The notes under the pieces are model-generated. The model searched no databases. It had not been told where the DNA came from and saw only the letters and a program-made list of their open reading frames with translations. From Anodontia alba (Eukaryota; Mollusca; Bivalvia; Lucinida; Lucinidae): a stretch of DNA of 64,000 nt. Shown here in pieces: positions 55,173 to 64,000 of this stretch. Position numbers and translations under genes: made by a program. The stretch spans positions 71,795,110-71,859,109 of the forward strand of contig OZ024829.1 of NCBI GenBank assembly GCA_964016985.1, given 5' to 3'. Position 1 is the stretch's first letter. Each line of letters begins with the position of its first letter.

Positions 55173-55740
55173 GTGTCAAACTGATCCTTAAGTTAATTTG
55201 ACCAGGATCTACACTGTTTGCTCAGGCGTATCTGCCTGCATGCTTAGGGTAATGCTGTACAATCTGTTGGAAGATAACATGAACTGATTCTTGTCAGCTA
55301 CTTCTAATGGACTGTCTGCTTGCAGACTGCTAAACAAGAAAACTGTTTATAACATATATTTATTTCAAACCCTTATTATAACTACTGCAAGCAAGGAGAA
55401 AATATCAAAATAGTAAATAAATCTAAACTGCATTGAATTGCAAGACATATACTGTTACTAAGCGGAGACAAAAAATATTAACATTACAACAATTCTGCAG
55501 TGGTATAAGTCTCAAAACCAAACATAACACTTCTCTAAAACCCACTTATATAAAACTGGTAGCTTTAAAGAATAAACAGACATGAATACACAGATGTCCC
55601 TGCCTTGCATGCACCATTTCACCCATACACACTTGTACTCACATCTCATCAAGAAAACATACCTATATAATTTAGACCCCCTTAAACCCCACTTTTATAT
55701 AGTAAAACTGGGGTTTACAGGGGTATACATTATTTTTGTT
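55173..55740. other. Non-coding, no feature recognised
   Basis: AT-rich sequence without repeats that I could pair elsewhere. The 73-codon frame at 55582 runs into a hairpin and shows no domain. Confidence 0.4.
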
Positions 55741-55836
55741 ATTTCTGCTCAAAAACATAGATTGTGGGTGCTCGTTAGAACCGCCTCGATGAGGCGATTC
55801 TAACGAGTACCCACAATCTATGTTTTGAGCAGAAAT
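55741..55836. repeat. 96-bp near-perfect palindrome (GCCTC-loop family, copy 2)
   Basis: The arms begin ATTTCTGCTC and end GAGCAGAAAT. The inner stem is GGGTGCTCGTTAGAACCGCC with loop TCGA, mirrored as GGCGATTCTAACGAGTACCC. Only about four mismatches. A transcript would fold into a long hairpin. Confidence 0.85.
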
Positions 55837-56477
55837 ATGAAAAATATCAGATTTTTTATGTGAAAAATTGCCATTTTTTTGGTGGTAAAATTTTCAGTGT
55901 ATTTAATAGGCGTGTTTTCGTAATGTTGGGTTTCTTGGACAGTAAATGCAAACAATTATGCTAGGGTAACACACCAATTACAATCTGTGACCAATTACAA
56001 TCTAATGTAGAAAAAAAGTTCAACTTCTTGATCTCTATACCAGTTGAAAATTAGTTTGAAATCTGTCTTTGGAGCATCTGTGGAACAGATCTTATTTTTT
56101 CTATAAAGTCTGGCAAAGATCATGAATGTTCATGCAGGTTTTATATTGTAAATACAGAATCTGCACTATTTTATTTTATCCAGCTTTTCTTTGTGTTATT
56201 CACACAAAACGATGCAGAAAACTTTTTTTTATTCTTTTAAGTCATTTAGTGATATTTCAAAGTAATTTAGGGCCATCGCTGGCATCTAAATAAATCTTAA
56301 AAAAAATAAAAAAAAATAATAAAATAAATAAATAAATAAGCTGAATACATTTTCAGTGCAAAGTTAAGTTATTCAGCCAAGCATCACAATGATGGATATT
56401 GTCAGTAAATAAGGTTTAACTGTAATTTTTAATGCTCAGCATACAGGGTAAAAAATCAGCAGACGGCATTTTAATTA
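55837..56477. other. Non-coding, AT-rich
   Basis: Contains an AAATAAATAAATAAAT-type patch at 56290-56340. No gene or paired repeat seen. Confidence 0.4.
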
Positions 56478-56577
56478 TTGACTATTGAGTCTTTGGACAT
56501 GATGTGATGTCTTCAAGAGATCAATATTGATATTCTCTGGTTGACATCACATCATATCCAATGACTCAATAGTCAAC
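56478..56577. repeat. ~100-bp inverted repeat (TTGACTATTGAGTC family)
   Basis: The arms TTGACTATTGAGTC…GACATGATGTGATGTC and GACATCACATCATATCC…GACTCAATAGTCAA mirror each other around TCAATATTGA, with several mismatches. It looks like a short foldback element. Confidence 0.75.
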
Positions 56578-57483
56578 ATTTGTAAAATATCATCACAGCA
56601 CAGCACGCAAGACACATAAAAGGAAGATATATATATATATTTTTTTCTAATTTAATGACAAATTTCAAACTCAAATCGTCATCCGATAAAGATGCAAAAC
56701 GTTTACTTTTTAATTCTACTTAATATTTTTTGCTGCGTTTCCACCTGCTGCGGTTTTGTCTGCCATTGCTGTTCAGAGGAGCCTTAAGTTATATTTTTCT
56801 TTTTCATGGTAACCCTATATGATTTTCAAAGAATCGTATAGCAGGCCACATATTTTCAGGCATTTGCAGGATTTCAGGCTTTTTGAGCTTGGTTTTGTCT
56901 TGATGTTAGGTATTTAGATTTTGATTTTTCCATGTTTAAAAGCACTATTTACAGCTGCAAAAGCAGGCCTTTCCGGCATTGAAAAGCTTGGTCAGTATGA
57001 TGCCTGTATAGGCATTTAAATAATAAAAAATGATAACTTCAAGCTTCTGTGTTGCTGCTGATCTAGAATTGGGTCAAACTACATCACTGGTTCCAGTATT
57101 TAAATAAAGTTCAAACAACAGACCAAGATCCAGCAAGCTGTTACGTAGCGTAATCCCACTTTCTTATTTCAGAAGGCGCTGTTGCATGGAAAATCTACTT
57201 TTGGAAACTAATGTCCACTGGAAAATCTAATTTTAGAAACCATTGTCTCATGGAACGGTGCTAATCCAGTGGACATAAGATACAGCAGACCTTTCAGATT
57301 ACTTCTCGGCCAATCAAAGAACGTCTATTTATAGATTACAGTCTAACGTCAATAAACCTCTTTGGGACCATGGAAATTTGTTTGAGATACGGGTAGTTCA
57401 AGATACTGAGGGCTAGTAATGGCGCCAGGTCCGGAAGCAAATGGCGATAATTTAGGGATATCTTTTCAATCTTCTATACAATA
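56578..57483. other. Non-coding, no feature recognised
   Basis: A pair of similar 30-bp phrases at 57185-57265 (TGGAAAATCTAYTTTNGGAAAC) forms a short local repeat. No ORF with a domain. Confidence 0.4.
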
Positions 57484-57554
57484 ATTGCATATTGAGTATA
57501 CTCATTAGAATTGCCTCAATTTGGAGATTCTAATGAGTACACTCAACATACAAT
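57484..57554. repeat. Hairpin of the GCCTC-loop family, copy 3
   Basis: ATTGCATATTGAGTATACTC then ATTAGAATTGCCTC, mirrored as GAGATTCTAATGAGTACACT then CAACATACAAT. It shares the TACTCATTAGAA stem with the other two copies, but the outer arms differ. Confidence 0.75.
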
Positions 57555-60500
57555 TTCATGATAAAATGAGAAAATTTCCCCAAATATTTTTTTCTCTTGA
57601 GCTATCTGAAGAATTTTGTAGGGACTAAAAAACGAGTTCGAATTAGCCAAGGTAAACGAGCCATCGGTGTTAGAGCTATCAGAGTTCGACTGTATATGAT
57701 AATTTCAAATATTTTACTTGTTTTCCCTAGAAAATAGGTTTTGACATTTCATGCATGAACTGGGCAAAGTAAGAAAATATGAAGTTTTTAAAAGTAGAAC
57801 ATATTTTAACTAGCAATACTTAACCTATAGATAATGTGCTATTCTATTCTGTATTTCAAGCCTTCCACAGAAAAAAAAAGACAAATTATTTAATAAGGAA
57901 ATGTCTTCTCGGATGAGTTTCCTACAGATAACCTACATATCTGGAGATTAAATTATAAATCCTAGAAATGTAATGATTATCTAAATTAGTAAATAGTCTA
58001 AACTATTTACTGATATGAAATAATTGGAATCTAGTTAGATGGACCGATCTGCCAATAACCAGTTTATAATTCTAAAACAATTGTAAGACTTTATAATTAT
58101 TCCCTTTGCATTTCGAGCTAAACAGGAATAATAATAATAATCTGGGTAAATGGACTAATTTAATTCTTGCCAAATACCCAGTGTATCCATCAATGATAGT
58201 GAACAAATGATTGATAATTTTATATATTTTATCTATTGCCAGTCAGACTGTGATAACGTATCTTAGTCACGGCAATCGATACTAGAAAAAGACTGTCTAC
58301 TTAGGCTGCTGGCCAACTATGGTTTACCTCCTCCCCCCACACGGGGAATTTTGAAGACCATGTTTTTCTTATAGCCTATTACCTTGCAAGTATTTTGCAG
58401 CATGTTAGCCCTCTGGCGATGGAGGCGTTACCCAGTAACAGCCTGTTACATTCGTTACACCTACAAAAATTATAATACAATAGGAAACTATTAAACCTAT
58501 GAGAACTGGAGCAAAAGTAAGTATATGATCCAACTAAATATATGAAGTTACAGAACAGTCCATTAGCTACAAAATGTGATGTTTGAAAATTCTTTTTGGC
58601 CTTACATGGTGTTACACATGTTACATTTTCTATGGTACCCTTTAGAAATGAGTATTTTAACCCATACAGTCCATTTTCGTAGATTGTACATTGCCCCTTT
58701 GACCATAACTTTGTAATTTGTAACAAGGTATTTAAATTTCCTTTCCAAAGCTACAAACCTGATTTCTCTAGCTTTTATACTTTGTCAGTTATTGGGTGTT
58801 AAGCAATGTCACCCCACTGTGAAATGTAACATTCAAAAAATCATTTTCATATATTATTACACCAAATGCAACCTAGAAGTTGTACAAATAAAGTGAATTG
58901 AATTCTTATTTGTAGCATTATATTTTAGTGATATGAGATACATAGGCACATTAAAACCTGTCTCATCCATATTATTCTGCCCATAGTAACGTAGGTTACA
59001 TCTAAAATATCTACATATTGTGGGCTTTGGTGGTATTCTGTATGGTATTCTGCATCAGATTTTAATGTCTCTGTTTTGTATCCTTTTGAAGTTTTTGTAA
59101 ACATTTCCAACATTCCAAATTAAATGCAGCAAGTCTTTGTCAGTTATATACATTCGTCAGGTATACATTCAATACTGTTGACAGTAAAGTTGCTATCTGC
59201 ATTATGGCCACTTTTGCATAAAATACTGAATACTGTCATGAAGGTTTTAATGTATGGCAAATGCTTATAATTTCATTATGTCTAAATAAAATATCTACAG
59301 ATGAATTATATGTCAGACCCTCACATGACTTTGCTTAATAATTTATCAATGGTAACATACGTAACTCCTTCATGTCTTTATTTTAAGGGGTTTTTGTTTC
59401 TGTAAAGATCTTTACCTATACCTTTATCACTTGAATTAATACTCAAATTTAGAATAATAAAGTTCTGTAACTTCATATTTTCAGAATAAGAGGATAAAAA
59501 TGGCACCTTCGCCTTATTTATTCTGTTACATTATCAGACGTTTACGTAGGTATTTCATTTATCTGCAATTTAACTAACCTTTGCAAATCAAGAATTTTAT
59601 TGGTATATTAAGAAGATCCATATTATAGCTTGCTACATTGATTTTTGTTTATGATTTTTTTTTTGTTTATGACCTTCAAATCTATATATTAAAACATTTC
59701 ACATTAAGCAGTTGACCACAAAGTCTTTCTGTTATATGTTTAATGTATGTAGCATAAAACATTATTTCTGATTAAACAATATTGGTACAAGCATAGTCTC
59801 AGGCCAAGAAATGCACATATTTAATACCAGAGTAGCATTTACATGTAGTCCTGATTAAAACAAAATGTTCACTATCATTAAAACAAACTGTTCACTATCA
59901 ATGTTCACCACTGCAGGACATATACAGCCTGTTAACACAGTGATGACTGGTGAATGTCTTCCCTGTGTGCTCAATGAATAGCAAGACCTCAGCTTTCTTC
60001 AAGCAGACTGCTAAGACTGAGCATTCAACCAGGCTGATACATTAAGATTATATAAAGTAAATCATATAACACTTTCCCTAACCGTAATATGATTTTCCCC
60101 CAAAACAAACAGTGTAACTTTATCGTTTAAATATACAGAAAACAACTATCCTTAAAGATAAGTGTGTAACATTAGGCAAATTTAGAAACATACATAACCC
60201 AATGAAATTAAGTATATACCGTCGCAATTCAGTGACTTTAGCACCTTCAGAGATTAACTCCACTCTAATGTTGAAAACAAAAGCGGTATGCAACCTGATT
60301 TTCATTTGTTTCATGCATATATTTGTTCATTTTTTCTAATATTACATAAACTATCGGTACTTAGCTGAAACTAATGAATAAAAATCAGATCAATATTGTT
60401 GGATATAATTAGCTATAGTCAGCATTACATACTTACATATGACTTTTGTTTAACTCTATGAGAGGACCTAGAAAAGTTATTCTTAGTGTCAGAATATCTA

Positions 60501-61110
60501 TTCTGAGCAGCAGAAGTTGTAGTGTAAGCACCAGAGTTTGTCTCCAATATGATCAGTGTCTGGACAGAAGAAAAACTGCCTTAAAGAACATGGGACTTTA
60601 ATAATAGTGATGAAAACCCATTGTTTATTTTGGTAGGGTCTTTCTTTAGAACCACAATAAAAGTTGTAACAGTCAAAGTAAAAATATGCAAGAAGTCTGA
60701 TTAAGAATAGCAGTCACAGTTGTGTAACATACGTTATCAGACATGTTAGGTAAATGAAAATATTTGGTAATAATTTATTCACCTTAACTGTACCATTGAC
60801 AATCAGCAGGTACTAGGTCATTTTCATGCAATGGAAATAAAAGGTGAGAATTAAATACCTTATCTTATCTTGGCATTAAAATAATCTAGTAATAGATGGT
60901 ACATCAGAGGTAGGGGTCGAAGAAGGTTTTTTATACCTCATTATAGTTTCTTGGCAGCTTAATCTAATTCAGACTCTGTCGTAAGGCATATATGGCCCAG
61001 AGACACAACAAGTCCTTTCTGTTATGTTTTATTATTCCCATTTATATAAGGCTCAGAAACAAAACCAATCCTATTTGTTATTTTATACTATCATCATTTT
61101 GATTATCTAT
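57555..61110. other. 3.5-kb non-coding stretch without recognised gene
   Basis: AT-rich unique-looking DNA. The longest frame (58379-58726, minus strand, 115 codons, Cys/Phe-rich) has no recognisable domain and lacks a convincing coding pattern. AATAAAGTGAATTGAATTC at 58889 resembles a LINE/SINE tail. It may be intron or intergenic sequence of a host gene lying outside the window. Confidence 0.45.
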
Positions 61111-61112
61111 TA

Positions 61113-62452
61113 CGAGGGATGTTCAAAATGAATTGCTTATTGACCTCTAGCTCGATATCCACGTGGGGCACGATAAAAACCAATACATACCTGTATAGGG
61201 CTATTCAATATCTACACAATGGTGTATAAATGTACATGTTAGACTAAGTGTAAGACATAAAATTTGCCATTTGAATACACGCAGTCATTGACCACTGCAG
61301 TAAAAATGGTTGGTAGAAGCGTCGACAAAAAAGATGAACTACGGGCTTACATCAAAGCTCGCTCAAAACTTGGTTGTTCTTTGAAGAAGCTGATGACTGA
61401 AATTTCTACTGCTTTTGGACCTTCTTGTGTGTCTTATGACACAGTTCGGCAGTGGAAAAAGAAATTTGAGTCTGGTGTAGAGTCCATCAAAAATGCACCG
61501 AAATCAGGTAGGCCAAAATCTGCATCTCGTAAAGAAATCGTTTCCAAAATAAAGGAAATCATAGAAGGAGATGCCAGATTTACAATTCGTGATATTGCAC
61601 GAAAGGTAGGCATATCACTATCAACAGTTCACCTTATTTTGAAGAAGCATTTGAAAGTCAGAAAGATTTCTGCTAGATGGGTGCCACATCTGTTGACTGA
61701 GGAGCAAAAGAGGCAACGGGTTAAAGTGGCCAAAAAGCTGCTTCAAATGTTTCCAAAATATGACAAAAAGCAGTTTGCCAATGTCGTCACAGGTGATGAA
61801 ACCTGGGTCCATTATTTTGAGCCTGTCAGAAAGTTTAGCAATAAGATCTGGGCCACTAAACACAGCAAACGCCCAATAATTGCCAAACGTTCTTTGAGTA
61901 CAAAGAAGGTTTTGTATGCAATCTTCTTCTCTGGTGAAGGAGTCGCAATAAAAGTGCCAGTGAAAAAGGGCAAAAGCATCACCGGAAAGTACTACAAAGA
62001 CGTAGTACTGAAGAAACTGAAAAAGTATTATCAGAAACGACGCCCTGCCACTGATTTTAAACATGTCCGTCTTCTACATGACAATGCCCCAGCTCATACC
62101 TCCGCAATAGTTACGGCGTTTTTGAAGAAAGAAAAAGTAACTGTTTTGCCTCACCCCACGTATTCCCCAGATCTTGCCCCATGTGATTTCTTTTTGTTTC
62201 CGAAATTGAAAGCATTCCTTGCTGGGCGGAAATACCAGCCCCGACAGGCACTTGGATCTGCCATTCATCAGTACCTTATTACTGTGCCCAAATCAGCGTA
62301 CTGTGACGCCTTCAAGAAGTGGATACATCGGCTGAAACTTTGCATTTCTAGCCACGGGGAGTACTTCGAGGGCATGAAATGAGTACTTTTGGGCTAACTT
62401 GACATTTGAAGTCTCCAGATAGAAATAAGCAATTCATTTCGAACATCCCTCG
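61113..62452 (+). mobile_element. mariner family A, copy A3 (apparently intact)
   Basis: 1,340 bp between TA dinucleotides (61111-61112, 62453-62454). The 29-bp inverted ends start CGAGGGATGTTC and differ at one position (A versus G at base 13). The single ORF is uninterrupted. It has both termini and a full transposase, so it could be autonomous; activity is not shown by the sequence. Confidence 0.92.
61306..62382 (+). CDS. mariner transposase, 358 aa, intact
   Basis: I chose ATG 61306 (AAAATGG, good initiation context); the frame is open 14 codons further upstream but has no ATG there. Two helix-turn-helix regions for binding the terminal repeats lie at about residues 15-38 and 93-116 (TIRDIARKVGISLSTVHLIL). 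The linker motif WVPHLLT is at 125-131. The catalytic triad is D164 (GDETW), D259 (HDNAPAH) and D294 (YSPDLAPCDFF), with 34 residues between the last two, the mariner D,D34D signature. The enzyme would act in the nucleus, cutting the element out and inserting it at TA. Length is slightly above the ~345 aa of well-known mariners. Near-identity to the dead copies A1/A2 suggests recent spread. Confidence 0.92.
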   Translation: MVGRSVDKKDELRAYIKARSKLGCSLKKLMTEISTAFGPSCVSYDTVRQWKKKFESGVESIKNAPKSGRPKSASRKEIVSKIKEIIEGDARFTIRDIARKVGISLSTVHLILKKHLKVRKISARWVPHLLTEEQKRQRVKVAKKLLQMFPKYDKKQFANVVTGDETWVHYFEPVRKFSNKIWATKHSKRPIIAKRSLSTKKVLYAIFFSGEGVAIKVPVKKGKSITGKYYKDVVLKKLKKYYQKRRPATDFKHVRLLHDNAPAHTSAIVTAFLKKEKVTVLPHPTYSPDLAPCDFFLFPKLKAFLAGRKYQPRQALGSAIHQYLITVPKSAYCDAFKKWIHRLKLCISSHGEYFEGMK

Positions 62453-62454
62453 TA

Positions 62455-63510
62455 CACGTTTTGGAGGTCCATTATAAAGTAACAAAGAGAATGGCAATTG
62501 TTAAGATTAATGTTGTTGTGTGTTATTCTCATTACTAATATCACTAATAATAATAATGATAATAATAATAATAATAAAACAAACAAGACTTGTATAATTT
62601 TATATCTAGAAAGGTTTTCTTATCTCTATATAGATGATAAATATGGTAATCATTTATTTAATGTCATAATACTATATAATGTATGACTGGCCTATATGTG
62701 TTGGGTCTTTTACAAGGTATTATATAATAAAACAGATTTTATTTAAGCAAACTGTCTTCTAGCCAGCATAAACTGTTTTATTTTATACACTGTGGCAACA
62801 GAGAAGTGCCAAAGTATGTATGCTATGTATTTGGCTGCATCTTAAAGATGACTTAAAAATGCAGTATAGTGTTGATATTATGTGTGATGTTATTATCATT
62901 GAGATTACCAGTGTTTTTAGGTATACTTAAATTATGAAATAGTTCTCCTTGAATAATTTATGCCCTCCGACCGTTTGTTTTCACTTTATTCATGCTTTTG
63001 ATTTGAGATTAGGCAAGTATACAGTACTTTACTAATGAATAGCTTTCTCCTGCAAACACTGTCTATAGGAAACAATGTTCTGAATCACAGCATTTAAACT
63101 GACATATAACATGTGTAACAGTATTAAGTGTGAAGTTTTCTGGCAGTCTAGATGGATATAAGTTTTAGAATATCAGCTTTAAGCATATAAGATAAGCAAA
63201 GAAGAGCTAATATCATGTAAGTATGTTTGAAAAGGGGATATTTCTGTATTTGTTATAAGATACATTTTACTGTATATTTTAAAGATACAATTATCAATCA
63301 GCAGAGGATTGGCTAGGTTTCTTTTTTTTTTTTCACTTAATTCACAAAAGTATAAAGGTATCTGATAAATAATTTACTTTGCTTGTTATTGACTTTTTAG
63401 AGCTGATGTTCCTTCACCTGTGTGTACAAAGTATCAACAGACATTTATACGATATATAGTATCACTCAAAAAGTAACATCAGTAACACTAAGAAGTGTAT
63501 AATACCAAGT
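62455..63510. other. Non-coding, with AAT/GAT microsatellite
   Basis: 62540-62580 is an AATAATAATAATGAT-type run. The rest is AT-rich with no gene or paired repeat seen. Confidence 0.5.
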
Positions 63511-64000
63511 TCACACCAACGGCGCTTTGATGGCGCTTTAAAGCGGCGTGCAAAGCGGCACCAAAGCGCAACAAAGCTTGATTGAAGCGTCAGGGTCGCA
63601 ATAGATCGCGGGAAAGCTTGGAGTGAAGTGGGACACTCGGCAAGAGCGCCAAAAATTTTTAAACTGTTTTAAAATTTTGGGCGCTCTGTCACGAATTGAT
63701 TAAAGCGCCGAGAGCGTATCAAAGCTTAACAAAGCGTGACAAAGCTCAGCAAAGCTTGACTCAAAGCGTAGGAAAGCTTGACAGAGCTTGGTTCAAAGCG
63801 GGAACCCCAGTCTTCACGGTTTGTCACCACTTGACACGCTTCGTTAAGATGTCTCAAGATTTGCTACGATCCGGCATGAAGATCTGACACGAGGTCAGAA
63901 GCTTTGATCAAGGATTGACACGCTTTGTTAGGCTTTGTTACGCTTGGCACGCTTCCTCACGCTCTCTCACGCTCTTTCATGCTCTCCTACGATACCCACG
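63511..64000. repeat. AAGCG/CGCTT short-phrase degenerate inverted repeat
   Basis: 63520-63795 is built of AAAGCGTGAC / AAAGCTTGAC phrases about 10 bases long. From about 63825 to the window end the complementary phrases (GACACGCTT, TTACGCTTGGCACGCTT) dominate. The two halves are roughly mirror images around 63800. It is relatively GC-rich for this window and is cut by the window edge. Confidence 0.7.

Noticed and set aside
58379..58726. 115-codon Cys/Phe-rich minus-strand frame
   Set aside because: Could be an exon, but I see no splice context or domain that I can defend; left as non-coding.

Overview
The window is eukaryotic and metazoan, and most resembles a bivalve mollusc. It has no operons and is AT-rich. 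It is packed with nested transposable elements: DIRS, Ty3/gypsy, Penelope-like, CR1/L2-like LINE, mariner, SINE, and short elements with tandem-repeat cores resembling the Helitron/HINE or 'pearl' elements of bivalves. The bivalve call is an inference from this repertoire; no host gene is present to confirm it. I found no rRNA, tRNA or CRISPR array and no intact host protein-coding gene. The only uninterrupted recognised CDS is a mariner transposase at 61306-62382.

Layout. 1-410 is a degenerate AT-rich repeat. 411-745 and 8737-9069 are the two halves of one SGNH-hydrolase-like ORF, split by a DIRS-type retrotransposon (763-8736). That element keeps inverted terminal repeats, an internal complementary region, and broken gag, RT, RNase H and tyrosine recombinase genes. 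It is itself interrupted by a truncated LINE-like insert (916-2187) and a tandem-repeat-core element (4751-6559). Downstream come a mariner (9726-11066), the gag-protease half of a gypsy element, a tandem-repeat MITE inside the gypsy RT, and a second mariner family inside that MITE. The block 4467-14591 is followed directly by a near-identical second copy (14592-24442), with a hybrid mariner/DIRS junction at 14592. Only copy 2 continues into the rest of the gypsy element (RT remnant, integrase, Pol C-terminus, putative 3' LTR to 29414).

29.7-30.7 kb is a ~130-bp minisatellite, followed by a third, decayed mariner (30.9-31.6 kb). At 32.0-37.7 kb lies a ~165-bp-core element (minus orientation) with a Penelope-like element nested in it; that element carries a 107-bp perfect-hairpin insertion. 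The same core element recurs in the opposite orientation at 41.7-43.9 kb. A hAT-like remnant lies at 37.7-38.4 kb.

44155-54455 looks like one large DNA element. It has G-rich inverted termini, a 6-bp CTGAAT flanking duplication, C-rich minisatellites at both ends, CACGGAC-phrase arrays, and a decayed Ulp1/C48-type protease ORF. A 7-kb LINE (with SGNH hydrolase, two zinc knuckles, APE endonuclease and RT) is nested inside it and carries a SINE in ORF2; a second SINE copy lies in the host element. 55-61 kb is mostly unannotatable non-coding DNA with several short near-perfect palindromes. The intact mariner lies at 61113-62452. The window ends in a ~10-bp-phrase AAGCG/CGCTT degenerate inverted repeat (63.5-64 kb).

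The parts do not form a pathway. They form an insertion chronology: SGNH ORF, then DIRS, then LINE-like and tandem-core inserts; gypsy, then MITE, then mariner; and finally the 10.1-kb tandem duplication. All reading was by eye, so boundaries marked approximate may shift by tens of bases.
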